In this document: one piece after another, positions 21,201 to 32,559 of the stretch
Position numbering within the stretch: position 1 is the first letter of the stretch
Layout of the letters: each line of letters begins with the position of its first letter
Assembly (NCBI GenBank): GCA_023091735.1
Contig: JALKBU010000055.1
Location: forward strand, 1-64,000
Direction of reading: 5' to 3'
DNA length: 64,000 nucleotides
DNA from: Trichomonas tenax
Taxonomy: Eukaryota; Parabasalia; Trichomonadida; Trichomonadidae
The notes under the pieces: model-generated
Databases searched by the model: none
What the model was told of the DNA's origin: nothing
Seen by the model: only the letters and a program-made list of their open reading frames with translations
Position numbers and translations under genes: made by a program

Positions 21201-22721
21201 CGTCGTAATTGCTGCCTGGTAATAAAGCAATCGGTGAAATGTTTAAGATACAAAAAATCAAAATCATTAAAAAATGCTCAAACGAACAAAACAATTATCC
21301 ATTATTTTGCTTTACAAAACACAGATATCTATGAAGCAACTGTTTCGTTAGGAGTCTTTGTTGACATCAATGGAACCGTCTTTTATAGGCCTTCGACCCA
21401 TTACAGAACAATTCAAATATCTCACAAACAAATAAGACTATATTACACATTGTTACTCGAATATGACTTCCAACTCACTAAAGTTGACAAATTCTATCTC
21501 AGCCAGACGAATAACTTTCGCTCAGATCCAAATCTAATGAACAGACTTTCCTTTAAAAATATCACTGATCCAATCGATTTTGGCCAAAAGCTCTCAAGCT
21601 ATGAAGTAGATTCGCCAGGAATTTCATTCTCGTGGGTCAACAGGAAACTCAAGAAGTCACAAGAAAAAAGTTTCACTTTTGGAATCATTGAGGACATAAT
21701 GTCAATTCCATTTATTTTCGTCGATTCAACTCAAGTTAAATTATACGATGAAAGCATTTCTAATAACAAAAAACTGCAAAGAGAAGTTAATGAATTCACA
21801 GCTCAACTTCAAATCCAAGCAGCAGAAAGCTTCCAATCATTTATTAAAATCGGAAATCAAGAAGTGAAATTCTTAAGTGGCACAAAAAATTATGATATTG
21901 GAAATGGAAATCTTGATCCTCCAAGCGATTTTCATTTTCATTTCATTGTTTGACTCACTCCGCAAATTAACTACTCAAGAACCTTAACAATTCGTACCGC
22001 AAAAACGCCAAAATTAAGCATAACAAAAAGCCCTAAATTCATTCTCAAAGGTCATTCGATTCACAATGAAGGAGCATTAAATGATGCAAGATCTTCAAAG
22101 GCTGTATTCGCTTCCAATTTGCGAATCATTCAAGAAACAGAATTTGTTGATCAAAGTGGTACATTTGCAGTTGAAATTCCTTTCAATAATGATTTAGTAA
22201 CAGAGAATGTGATAGAACTAATAGTTTATGCAGAAAACATTTTAGAAATTCAATCAGAGGCCCAAACAATTATAATTGCTTTAGCAACGCAAAATTCTTT
22301 GCCACCAAATTATACACTGATATATTCAGAGACAGTTTTGACAGAAACATTATCTGAAACAATCGTTGATGGAAATCCAACAAATATTCCCGTTGAAACA
22401 TATATAAATTCCCAAATAGAAACTCTTTTGTTTGTTAGTGATGCTGCAGACAAATACAATAGTGATCAAGAGAGAAAAATTGATAGAGGAAAGATAGTTT
22501 TAATCGTTTGCATTATTGTTGCAGTGTGCGTTATCATGACAACCATCAGCGTGTTTTTGTATAGAAAGATGAACAAGAAAAGCTCAAGTTCAACATCAGA
22601 AGATGATCCGATAGCTCCTTCTGCAAATATCAGAATTGTTGAAGTCCCTGTTGATGAGGAAGAAGACGAAGAAGAACAAAATATCGAAGATGCGATGTAT
22701 ATTTTTAGATCCAAGATTTAA
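21201..22721 (+). pseudogene. Type I membrane surface protein, one in-frame TGA and no clear start
   Basis: One frame runs from about 21195 to the TAA at 22719-22721, broken only by TGA at 21951-21953; reading continues with no further stop. The ectodomain has beta-rich Ig-like or cadherin-like character (SPKFILKGHSIH, TFAVEIPFNN). It is followed by a transmembrane helix near the end (VLIVCIIVAVCVIMTTISVF), a Lys/Ser stretch and a strongly acidic cytoplasmic tail (VDEEEDEEEQ). No ATG or signal peptide is found: the first possible start is GTG at 21234, and an upstream TAA lies at 21192-21194. It resembles large trichomonad surface-protein families. It is probably a pseudogene; stop readthrough or a sequence error is possible. 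Confidence 0.6.
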
Positions 22722-23640
22722 TAATTTCAATTCAAGGTCTAAAATAAGAATCGTAAATACTTTTTCTATGAGCTGATTTGTCCGATTTATTTTTATTATA
22801 ATTCCATCAAAAAGTCTTGATAAAAGGCAAATGTGAATAACTATTAATATATCACAATGACAAGAAAATGATAACGAAAATTAATAATATGTCATGATAA
22901 GAAAAGTTTCAAATGATGATTATTTGTGAATGATCAGATTTTTCACATTATGAAATAGATCCAAATTTACATGTATCATTTATTAATTAATCAGGGAGAG
23001 AGGAAAACAGTCTATCGTCTTTAATCGTATTACTTTTCTCCCGTTGTTTCACTTTTAATAAAAATTTCACACTATAATCTTAAAAGTATGATTTCTATTA
23101 TGAACCATATATAGAAATAGAAAGAAGAAATAAAAGGTGATAAAACTCCCTTCCGCCATAGATTTTGCGATAAAACTTACATGGTGTCATATACTCTCTT
23201 AGGCATTAATCTCATCCTGACTAATTGCGCTAAGAAAAACAATGACTAAAAGAATTTTGCTCGCTTACATTTAACCGATAAAATATATTTTATCAATTAA
23301 AAGTTAATAACATAGTAATAATAACCGATATAGACTCTAATGGTCTAAAAATGAACTTTCGTTGCCATGAATTTCCGTTTAATATTTTTTATAAGCGAAG
23401 TTTTGAATAATTTATTTTAACCCAAATTGAGATAAAAAACGTTGGCTTTCAATTTTCTTTTGATCAAACAACTTAATATTTTACTTCAAAATAGTCTTTC
23501 AATAGTGTGTCATTTATAAAAACCGAATAAAAATTCAAATTAGTTCCAAAAATCATAAAAATAATGAAATTAATCAATTATAGTTTTAAATTTATATAAT
23601 ATATGTATAGGGCTCAATGATTTTGCAGTAATTTTTACTG
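22722..23640. other. Intergenic, no gene seen
   Basis: AT-rich, with no frame, RNA gene or repeat that I can support. Confidence 0.5.
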
Positions 23641-24042
23641 TCATTTTATATAAAAATAGAAATCAAAAATAACTGCAAATGTATGATTACATATAACAAT
23701 AGTTTTTAATGAAGCAATTAAATCATCAAAATTCGTATTTTCTCCAAAATCTGTAAATACAGATTTATCAAAAGCGTTGGAGCAAGAATTGTTGATGCTG
23801 CTCTGTTTGTTGGAGAACTGAGTAAGCTTTTTCATGATTTGTTCTGAATTTAATTTGCGAATGGAGGGGTCCAAGTATGACTTGAATCTCTCTCTTATCT
23901 GCTTTTGAGTTCTTCCATCTAACAACAAAGCGATTTCTTTCCAATTTGGGCTTAATGTTGTTGAATACTCCAATATGATGTTGTCCTGTTCATGAGTGAA
24001 CGGTCTCTTCTTGGATTTGTTTTTTTCGTTTTTGTATATCAT
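23641..24042 (-). CDS. Small Myb-like DNA-binding protein
   Basis: A 133-residue protein starting at MIYKNEKN; a longer reading to 24123 needs a GTG. Residues 14-62 form one Myb/SANT repeat (RPFTHEQDNIILEYSTTLSP, then NWKEIALLL and RTQKQIRERFKSYL), with the regularly spaced aromatic and hydrophobic core. The second repeat that normally follows in trichomonad R2R3 proteins is absent; after LDPSIRKL the chain turns polar and ends. Myb proteins act as promoter-binding transcription regulators in trichomonads. The shortened form may be functional or a truncated copy. Confidence 0.65.
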   Translation of the reverse strand: MIYKNEKNKSKKRPFTHEQDNIILEYSTTLSPNWKEIALLLDGRTQKQIRERFKSYLDPSIRKLNSEQIMKKLTQFSNKQSSINNSCSNAFDKSVFTDFGENTNFDDLIASLKTIVICNHTFAVIFDFYFYIK

Positions 24043-25130
24043 TGAAATAATGGCAATTTTTGAAAACGAATAACTTCCAAAATATAACACATTTCTGAGA
24101 TGAAATATTCTTATAGTACTCACTGAGTTTTATATGGTATATCAACTATAGCTCTTTATATTGAGTTTATTCTGATAATCAATTTAATTATTGGAATTGA
24201 TGGCGCATTGCCTAAATAACCATATATTTGATACGTTTGTGATATGTTCTCGTAATTATAATTGATAGAAACTCACTTTTCATTGCCAGACAATAAAAAT
24301 GTATTTTTAACTCGGACAAAGACTTTATCTGCTTCTCTTCGAGACTATTCGCTTTGAAGGCTGAATGTACATATTCCAATTGGCTTAGAGTGTTAATTTC
24401 GTTATTTTATTTCGATAATTATTAAATTATGTCAATCTTCAGGAGTTACTTCACCAATAGATTTCTCATGGCCCATAGATTATATGTTAAGCTTGTTTTT
24501 GTTTTAATCTAATTTGGATATAAAAGTTGAAATGCGACAGTAAAACCCGTCCAAATAGCTTTCGATGGTTATGAAAATTTACAATTTAATTGCTAATCAA
24601 TAACTCCAAAATATAATTTTATATTCAACAAATGAGGAGTTGTATTTAACAAAATCAGTAAATATTCGGAGGGGAAAATTGATCCAAACAAGTTTTATCT
24701 TGGAAATTGCTGGAAATAGAAAAAATAATCTAAATTGAAAATGAGCAATCGTAATATCACCAAACATTCATTTAGAGATAGCTGTTTATTTTCCCAAATT
24801 CTTTTAGCTTAAACTAAATATTTTTTCCTAATTGAAAAAATATATGATATAAATACAATTTATTACTATGTGTTATAATAAACATCATTAATACTATTTA
24901 TTCATATGACTAATTTGATTCAAAACCGTGAATAATTTTTTATCAAAATATTTTTTTAAAGTTTGATCTTCAAGAATTTGGGTTTAAAGAATGTAGGATA
25001 TGATAGTCTTAAAAACATATTTTTAGAAAAAAGATATAATTTTTTGAAGAATCAAAAGAATATTAATATATACAATAAGCAAAGTTACAGAAATATTTTT
25101 CTTAGATTTAAAAGACAAACAACAAATATT
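24043..25130. other. Intergenic, no gene seen
   Basis: 1.1 kb of AT-rich sequence with one low-complexity Lys/Asn/Phe frame (24963-25154) that ends against the CK1 gene and has no gene-like codon use. Confidence 0.5.
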
Positions 25131-26450
25131 TTATTTTCTATTAGATCTATCTAACATCCATTTTGGAAGCTGTCCCATTCCAGCTTTAGACGAAGCAATC
25201 ACCGACGTATTTGTCTGCCTCGTTGGAGGAACAAGCATTGATGAAGAATTTCCACGTTTCAAAGGACGAGGAACTTCACGTGATATACCTGCATTCGATC
25301 CCCTTCGAGCAGAAGGAACCGCCTTTGCAGCAGCCGATGTATTGAGAAAATACGGCTGTGGTTTGTATTTCTTTGGTGCAGCGGGTTTATCGAGCGAAGC
25401 AGACGAATCATCCAACGCAGTGGAGCCAGCTTCAGGACGAACAGATGATTTCTTGGCTTTAGTTGCCTTTGGAATCAATTCTTTTGGTATTTTAACTTTT
25501 TGTGTCTTTAGAACTTCGTATTCTTCTTCTGGAGTTGCCGATGGTTTTGGAAGCGAATGCGGAACCTTTGCGACAGTTAACCAATCATATTTGAAGTCAT
25601 ATTCATATCCACGCTGTTGGAACAAGTTTCTGAACATTTTCTTGTATAATGCGTAATTCGGTGTCTCAGCGAAGCGAAGGGACTTGACAAGGTTCAAATA
25701 ATTAATGAATTCTTCTGGTAATCCTTCGCATAACTCTTCTAAGCTTGTTTTGGCCTTAACCTGACAAATTCTTTCATATTTAGCCTTCCTATCTTTCGCA
25801 TCGAGACCCATCCATGGAAGATTTCCCTTTAATAAGTAGATCCAAACATAGCCAAGCGATTCCATGTCATCACGCCGAGAAGGCTCTACACCACGGAGTG
25901 TATTCACAGAGGCGTATCTTGCTGTGCCTGTTAAACTCCTTCGATCGCAGAAAGGAATGTGAAGATGCGTTATTGAGTCTCTGTAGGACTTAGAGAGTCC
26001 AAAGTCGATGATATAAACTTGATTCGATGTGTTCTTTCTTCCCATGAGGAAATTGTCTGGCTTTATATCGCGATGAACGAAATTTTTATTGTGTAAATAT
26101 TCAACACTCGAAATCATTTGATCAATCAGCATCAAAACGGTTTTTAAGGTCATCCTACCCCCGCAAACATGCAGCAAATCCTCCAATGATTTATCTAATA
26201 AATCAATCACCATAAAATTGTTATCATCTTCGACTCCAAACCAGTAAAACTTGGGGACATTCACACAGCTGGCGAATAACATATATAGTTTTGACTCGTA
26301 ACTCAATTGTGGAACTTTGCAATTAACAGGTTCGACTTTTATCGAGACTTTTTCGTGTGTGCTTATGTCTTCGCCGGAGTATATCTGCCCGAAACTTCCG
26401 GCTCCGATTTTTTTGATAAGTTTGTATTTCTCACCAACGACTTTCTTCAT
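25131..26450 (-). CDS. Casein kinase 1 family protein kinase
   Basis: 439 residues from ATG. The catalytic domain (about 8-290) has the Gly loop IGAGSFGQIY, catalytic loop VHRDIKPDNFL, DFGLSKSYRD, and the CK1-specific LTGTARYASVNT in place of the APE motif, then SRRDDMESLGYVWIYLLKG and NLPWMGL. The basic, Ser/Ala/Pro-rich C-terminal tail (about 300-439) fits the regulatory tails of CK1 enzymes. CK1 phosphorylates acidic or pre-phosphorylated substrates. CK1 kinases are greatly expanded in trichomonads. Confidence 0.95.
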   Translation of the reverse strand: MKKVVGEKYKLIKKIGAGSFGQIYSGEDISTHEKVSIKVEPVNCKVPQLSYESKLYMLFASCVNVPKFYWFGVEDDNNFMVIDLLDKSLEDLLHVCGGRMTLKTVLMLIDQMISSVEYLHNKNFVHRDIKPDNFLMGRKNTSNQVYIIDFGLSKSYRDSITHLHIPFCDRRSLTGTARYASVNTLRGVEPSRRDDMESLGYVWIYLLKGNLPWMGLDAKDRKAKYERICQVKAKTSLEELCEGLPEEFINYLNLVKSLRFAETPNYALYKKMFRNLFQQRGYEYDFKYDWLTVAKVPHSLPKPSATPEEEYEVLKTQKVKIPKELIPKATKAKKSSVRPEAGSTALDDSSASLDKPAAPKKYKPQPYFLNTSAAAKAVPSARRGSNAGISREVPRPLKRGNSSSMLVPPTRQTNTSVIASSKAGMGQLPKWMLDRSNRK

Positions 26451-26691
26451 TTAAAATTGTATGTTTACAACTATGGAAATAATTGTATAGATGTAAAATA
26501 TTTAAATGTTAACATATAAAGTCGCAGGATAAAGGGGCAAATGCTGTTTTAATTGGGAATATTTTAGGTTATATAGGCTCTATATAGCATTCTAAAGCTA
26601 TATACACCATAATAATTTTTTTTCCATAGGGCAAACGCTTAAAATCAACACCTTAAGAAAGTATTGTCGTAAATTACCAAATACCAAGGTA

Positions 26692-27555
26692 GTGGTTGGA
26701 AAGCCAATGGAGAGCGACAGAGTTAATTGTTCTCCAGAAGCTATTGATGACCACTATGATGATCTCGAAAGAATCTTTGAAGATGATAAGATTCCAGGAA
26801 ACTTCGCCATTAATTTAGATGAAGCAGGCTACTGTGAATGGTGTGATGCTACAGACGTCAAATGCCTTGTTCCAGCTGAATATATCTTAGATACAATTGA
26901 TACCCCGGTTGATCGTACTGCCAAGAGGTCAACACTCTTAGCAATAGCAACTGATGGATCGACATTAACTCCGTGCGTTATTGTGAAAAGAAAATCAGTC
27001 GAGACGGAATTGTTAACCAAAGGTTACACTCCGGATAAAGTCATGATTATGCAACAAGACAATGGCTTCATTTTGATGTACATTTTCGAGGAATGGGCTG
27101 AAAAGGTACACTTTCCGGACATCGAAAGAGAATGTAAGAGATTGAGTTATGATGGACCGGCTCTCGTCATTTTGGATGGTTGCTCTTCTCATGATTCAGA
27201 TTGGTTTTTAACGGAGTGCACAGCAAGGAACATCATTGTACAGTTTCTTCTGCCTCATTCAAGTGATCAAATGCAGCCATTGGACATCGGTATTTTCGGC
27301 ATTCAGAAGTACAAGATCAAGCAATTGCACCTCAGTGAAGACCTTAAACAACAGACAAAACAGATTATCAAAATGCTCGATTCACTTCATAGTGTTACAA
27401 CCGTTTCAAACGTCACATCAGCATTTCGCGGAGCAGGCATTGTTCTCAACTACGACTAGGAGAAGATGTTGAACTACTGTAGCATTGACAGAAACCAGGC
27501 AATTAAGGTTCGTCATTGGGGTCAGAATCCAAAAACTCAAATGCAAAGAGAGTGA
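26692..27555 (+). mobile_element. pogo/Tc5-type (DDE_1) transposase relic
   Basis: The frame has the DDE_1 endonuclease blocks: NLDEAGYCEWCDA (first Asp), VILDGCSSHDSDW (second Asp, LDGxxSH) and LPHSSDQMQPLDIGIFG (third Asp, QPLD). The N-terminal DNA-binding half (CENP-B type helix-turn-helix) is missing and the frame has no ATG, only GTG. A TAG at 27457-27459 interrupts the C-terminus; the same frame continues (EKMLNYCSIDRNQAIK) to a TGA at 27553-27555. It is a dead, 5'-truncated copy. Confidence 0.85.
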
Positions 27556-28961
27556 ACCTGAGTGACATACAGTTCATATCTACTGAGCTCGAGAAATAAT
27601 ATTCAAATTTTTGCAAAATCAAAATTAAACTTTTAATATTTTACTTTTATTTGTTTATATGTGATAAAGAATGATGTATACAGGTCACAGGTAAAGTTTG
27701 GAGGCTTAATTCTGCTTCTAAGGGGGTGTTTCCCCCTTTATCCAGCGTTTACCCTTTTTTTCTCTGACTATATATATCTTCCTTTTATCATGCTGAAAAG
27801 CGTTTTTCATGATAATTTTTTTTTTCGATTTTTACATTCTTATTTTATTATTCCTACATCATTTCTACATGATGTATTTCCTCTCAATTCCATATGGGAA
27901 AGTGACAACTTGTGCAACAAAAGTGACATTCCAAGCAACACTAGTTTCATGCCTAAAATAGAATGATATTATTTTCAGTTTAAAAGTATCATTCATGATA
28001 TATGCTTGTGCAGAACACTATACATTGTTCTTAACATATGAAAAAATTCAAAAATAATGACTAGAGAGAACTGCATTTCAATGCAATTTATTCGAAAAAT
28101 TTAAAAAAGAACAACAATACGAAATTTGAAATAAAGAGAAAGAGGAGAAGAGAAAAAGGAAAAAGGGGAGGGGACATATAAGTTATTCTTTGAAATGAAT
28201 TTGGTGATTTCGTTGACCAGAGGCCCAGATTTTTTGCATATTTGTTTTGCCCGAAGACAAAGCAAAAATATCACTTTTCCAATCCGTAGGCTTTTCCCCA
28301 TTCCCCATATGGGAGTCTTCCCCACGTGCGTCTCAAAATGGGGAAAATTATATTTTACATTAAAAAGTGTTTTTTTTTTTGAAAAATGGGGAAAACTTTT
28401 TACAGTGGGGAATCATACATTAGATGGGGAAATACACCGCGATTTCATGGTTTCAATTTCAAAGAAAACTAAATACCTTTCTCCATATCCCCATCTTTCC
28501 CCATTTTTCCTCTCGATTTCCCCAAAAGGTGACACAAAATTGAATTCCTTTCAATATTTAGACTCTGCATATGATGCAAAGTATTGTTTTATCTTTTTTA
28601 ACCCAATAATTTTAGATTAAAATTGTTGATGATTTTATTGCGAAAAACAATAGAAAACATTGTGGAAAACATATTTACCGTCTCAAAATTCAAAAATATT
28701 CTTTATAGAATGTTATAAGTTGCTATCTTTTAAGTATAGAATATGCATTATATATAAATCCTATATTTAAAGTTTGAAAATAAAAAAAAATTATCTTAAA
28801 ATTAAGGGATTTTAACTATAAAAACAGCAATAGAAAAGTCCACACATAGCGATTCCACAGAGAGAAAAGGAAATTGAAAATGGCCAGTTGGCCATACAAA
28901 TCCTCCGATCACTTTTTTCTTAATATGTAAAGTAAACAAAAAAATCTGACAAATAATAAAA
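27556..28961. other. Intergenic with a purine tract and a cluster of GGGGAAA words
   Basis: No supported gene. A 42-base all-purine run lies at 28133-28174. Between about 28290 and 28525 the word TGGGGAAA, or its complement TTTCCCCA, appears about ten times in both orientations. A 141-codon frame here (28195-28620) is low complexity and rejected. Confidence 0.45.
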
Positions 28962-29924
28962 ATGCAAAATTTCACGCGAATTCACCCTCCTGTGAATCCA
29001 GACAAGCAGTATTCGAATCAGACAGAGCTCTCACATGTGTCATATGAAGAACTCGTTGAATTACGCAAGTTACCGGAATATTCGAGAAATCAAAAGATCT
29101 TACAAGTGATTTACTTCATTATCTTTGGTATCCCGAAGATCCTTATTGTACTTTCATATTCACTGATCGCTTTTTCAAGCTTTGCGATCGCTTGTTTCAT
29201 TTGGAGATTAATCGGAAGGCCAGAAGACCTCAGAAATAAGCTTAAGTCGTACTATGCTGCCATCGCAAGGATCTTTTTGTTCATTCTCGGCTACCACAAG
29301 ATTAATTATCACGGCGAATTAAATCAAGACGCGCGTTTTTTGGTTTGCAACCATGTTACTTTCTTCGATGGATGGTTCTTCTTGGCATTTGCCCCGAGGC
29401 CGCTTGCGAAAAAGGAGCTTTTCAGACTCCCTGTTATGGGCGACATGCTTGAGGTGTTCGATGGCATTCCTGTTGACAGATCGAAAAACTCTGGCGTCTC
29501 TAAGAAGCTCATCGACAATGCGTTGGATTCAGAAGCTCCACCAGCAATGTTGGCACCAGAAGGTGCGACTACATCCGGACTTTACATGTTCAAGTTCCAC
29601 CTTGGAGCTTTCCTCTCAGATCTTCCTGTGCAGCCAATCGCTATCAGGTACACAATGATGGGAATGCCGCATGATATCGCTCACTTGTCTTTCTTGCACC
29701 ATGATATATGGCACACATTGATATGGTTGGGCCTCCCAACAATAAAGACTGACATCTACTTCTTCGATCCAATGTCCATCAAGACAGATGGAAAGAATCA
29801 GCCAGATATCTTCGCAGAGCAAGTTGAGCTAAAAATTGCTAACTTCCTTGGTGTCAGGGCGATCGACATGACGAATTCTTCAATTTTCAAGGCAAAGCCA
29901 ACACAAGAAGCAGAAAAGAAGTAA
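28962..29924 (+). CDS. Membrane lysophospholipid acyltransferase (PlsC/LPCAT-type)
   Basis: 320 residues from ATG to TAA. A hydrophobic stretch at about 47-83 gives one or two membrane segments. The four acyltransferase blocks follow: NHVTFFDG (NHxxxxD, catalytic His/Asp), GIPVDRS (block II, with the phosphate-binding Arg), APEGATTSG (block III, close to the PEGTTTNG of LPCAT/LPEAT) and VQPIAI (block IV). Such enzymes move an acyl chain from acyl-CoA to a lysophospholipid in the ER or other internal membranes and remodel phospholipids. Just upstream lie TATGTAAAGTAAAC and TCTGACAAATAATAAAA, which may be promoter elements. Confidence 0.93.
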   Translation: MQNFTRIHPPVNPDKQYSNQTELSHVSYEELVELRKLPEYSRNQKILQVIYFIIFGIPKILIVLSYSLIAFSSFAIACFIWRLIGRPEDLRNKLKSYYAAIARIFLFILGYHKINYHGELNQDARFLVCNHVTFFDGWFFLAFAPRPLAKKELFRLPVMGDMLEVFDGIPVDRSKNSGVSKKLIDNALDSEAPPAMLAPEGATTSGLYMFKFHLGAFLSDLPVQPIAIRYTMMGMPHDIAHLSFLHHDIWHTLIWLGLPTIKTDIYFFDPMSIKTDGKNQPDIFAEQVELKIANFLGVRAIDMTNSSIFKAKPTQEAEKK

Positions 29925-29997
29925 ATATATTAACTATCTGATCAGATTTTATTTAGGTAAAACAAAACAAACAAACAAAAAAATTGTAGAGTAAAAT

Positions 29998-30902
29998 AAT
30001 CTGTCAAACGAAAAATGACACTTTACATGTTAGATTTTACATGTAAAGTGAGGTTTTAAAATTAGAGGGATAGGGTCTCAATCATAAAAAGGAACAGATA
30101 TGTCTTTTTTCTACAAGAGCGAAGTCAAGAGAGACTGCGACTATCTTAAAGACAGCATGAGGATGGGTCCCCATGGTGTCTTTGAGACAGTCTCAACTAG
30201 TTTTTGATACTCCAGGACGAAATCGCAATTTCAATAATTTAGCCGATTTCGTCCTGGACGAGTTTGTAGGCATTCTTTGCACCAAACCAGGCCTGATATT
30301 AGCATTTCAGGTGTGTTCTGGTGCAAAGGATGCCTACAAACTTTATTTTTTTAAAGTAATTGCAAAAAATAATATCCTATTAAAATCGCATAAATGATGA
30401 CCTTGGTTAATGAAAATGACATATATTTGGTTATAATTCATATATATTCAATATTTTTTATTTCAAATATCACTTTCAAAATTTCTTTGTAAAACAATTT
30501 AATATGATAAATATAACTGAAAAAACGCATGCTTTAAATACATTATCTCCCCACTTCACAGACAACTTTTGATAATTGATACAAATATTCAAACTTTGTA
30601 CCAGAACACACCTGAAATGCTAATATCAGGCCTGGTTTGGTGCAAAGAATGCCTACAAACTCGTCCAGGACGAAATCGGCTAAATTATTGAAATTGCGAT
30701 TTCGTCCTGGAGTAGCAAAAACTAGTTGAGACTGTCTCAAAGACACCATGGGGACCCATCCTCATGTTGTCTTTAAGATAGTCGCAATTATTTTTTCATG
30801 AAGTCACTTTTGGAGTCACACCCTTTTTATTATATATTATGTGTCAGATTCATCTGTCAAATTTGATATGTAAAGTGTCACTTTTCATTAGACGGAATAT
30901 TA
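29998..30902. mobile_element. Fold-back element with 186-bp near-perfect inverted arms
   Basis: Arms 30137-30322 and 30600-30785 are inverted copies of equal length with only two differences seen. The similarity continues outward, more diverged, to TAAT...GTGACACTTTACAT ends near 29998 and 30902. Each arm contains its own hairpin (CCAGGACGAAATCG ... CGATTTCGTCCTGG). A third hairpin (TTTGTAGGCATTCTTTGCAC and its complement) bridges the left arm and the spacer. Short matching frames (30173-30397 and 30543-30749) only reflect the arms. No transposase is present, so the element is non-autonomous. Confidence 0.85.
30019..30050. repeat. Palindrome CACTTTACATGT ... ACATGTAAAGTG
   Basis: Two perfect 12-base arms around an 8-base loop inside the left end of the fold-back element. 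It contains the recurring ACATGTAAAG word. Confidence 0.85.
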
Positions 30903-31154
30903 TACGCAATAAAACGAGCAAAAAATAATAAAATAAAACTTAATTTAAAAGAAGACTACCATGAAAAGTGACATCTGAGGATAATAATTTTCCACATCAT
31001 ATTGAATGCAAAGCATTTTTAAAATGCTTAACGGTAATAACTATTTATTAATATTATAACTTTTCCACGTGAGCATAGTTGAAAATTCATTTTTTCAACA
31101 CAATTTTCAATAGTTTACATTTCATGTTAATGGCCCCTTAAAAAATTAAATTGC

Positions 31155-31720
31155 CTAATATCTCATTATCAAGCGATTCCGGTATGTATCTTTATTATTT
31201 GTTTTCCAACTGCAAATTTGATTCTTGTCAACTTTGAGTGAACAAAACTTGCTGAAAGGATATGATGAAAGAACATATACTTGTTGTGTGCTTGAAAAAC
31301 CTGCTGAAACAGAGGAAAAGTCGTTTATCCTTTCATAATTTATTTTAGTTAGTTGGACACCAGAGAATGAGTTCTGCCCGATGCTGATCAAAGAGCTCGG
31401 CAGTGTCAAATTTTTGTTGACAAAATTGCAATTAAGAAAAGCATTTTCAGAAATAGTTTTCTCAGTTTTTGGGAAACTAAGTAAACGGGACATTTCAAAA
31501 GCAATTTTCCAATAAATTCGACATAGTTGAATTCTGCTTGTAAAGAATTACAATTTTGAAATGCGTAATCTTCAATTCTAATAATATTTTTCCCAGAACT
31601 AACATTTATAAGTTAGTAACAATCCTTGAAGCATCCTATTGTAATGATTTCTAAGTTACCAAGATATATATTCCTCAATTTCGAACAGGAATCGAATGCA
31701 TAAGCTTTTCTACCACACAC
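31155..31720 (-). pseudogene. BspA-like leucine-rich repeat fragment
   Basis: The frame at 31155-31493 has LRR_5-type repeats (SENAFLNCNF, LTLPSSLISIGQNSFSGVQL). Upstream sequence to about 31720 reads on in other frames with repeat units (RKAYAFDSCSKLRNIYLG, IEDYAFQNCNSL), broken by a stop and a frameshift. The start here is not a real gene start and no signal peptide or membrane anchor is seen. BspA-like proteins are surface adhesin-type proteins in trichomonads. This copy is dead. Confidence 0.7.
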
Positions 31721-32198
31721 TTGATAGATGCACACAGTATCAAAGATGGACAAAAAGCAAAATATTTTTGTGAATCGAAGTTATCTCGGCAACAAAACCG
31801 AGATCCCTCGCTTTTTTAGCAGAGTTTGCCTAAGCTTCATGTTCTACTAAGGATTTACATGCTAAAGAAGCGAGAAATCTCTGTTTGCATCAAAATAATT
31901 TTGATGCATAGCTTTCTTCTTAAAAGTGCTTTTCATCCAGTTTTGCTGCTGCGCGAAGCCACAGAGTATGGTGTAGTTGCACACAGCAACAAAGAAAGAC
32001 GAATAGCATGCTTTTTAATTCAAATTTAAATACTCACCCCTCTAATTTAAAATATGACGCATATGCTTTTATTTGACAAATATTATTTTACTTGACAAAA
32101 TGAATTTTTAATCGTTTTTTGACTATTTTTCAAAACCAAAAATCTGACAATCCGACACTTTACAGAGTCAATGACTCATTGACATGCAAAACTAAATT

Positions 32199-32320
32199 TC
32201 AAAATATGGGACTGACCCCATTTTGACGAGTGTCTCACCCTGTCAAATATATGCGCTAGAAAGGGCAAAGACCGAGCCAACAGAGTGTGCGAACCCTAGA
32301 GAAACAGTCCCATATTTTGA
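32199..32320. repeat. 122-bp unit with perfect 16-bp inverted ends
   Basis: TCAAAATATGGGACTG at 32199-32214 is exactly complementary to CAGTCCCATATTTTGA at 32305-32320. The interior is unlike the surroundings (GTCTCACCCTGTC, GAAAGGGCAAAGACC). It is probably a tiny non-autonomous element. Confidence 0.7.
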
Positions 32321-32444
32321 ACAGCAGTTTACTTAAATTCATAATTAATTTAATTAATTTTTAAATAAGGGCTATGGGCGTAGATACACATTCGCATTAT
32401 CATTTGATACCGATGTTTATATACGCTTAAAGCCTTTTCGTGTG

Positions 32445-32559
32445 TTAGATTAAATCAAAACCCACATTCTATGACGTATTTTGGCTATACAACCATTTTC
32501 TATTGACTGCAAAGGGTAGTATAGCCAAAATACATCATAGAATGTGAGTTTTGGTCTAA
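32445..32559. repeat. 115-bp hairpin unit with about 40-bp inverted arms
   Basis: Arms 32445-32490 and 32519-32559 share a core CACATTCTATGA(C/T)GTATTTTGGCTATAC with one mismatch, a TTAGA outer end and a small gap between. The spacer is 28 bases. It would extrude as a long hairpin and looks like a MITE. Confidence 0.75.

Noticed and set aside
28195..28620. 141-codon plus-strand frame
   Set aside because: Its sequence is made by the TGGGGAAA-rich region and has no domain or gene-like codon use.
30173..30749. Two near-identical 68- to 74-codon frames facing each other
   Set aside because: They are simply the two arms of the fold-back element; no homology to a protein is recognisable.
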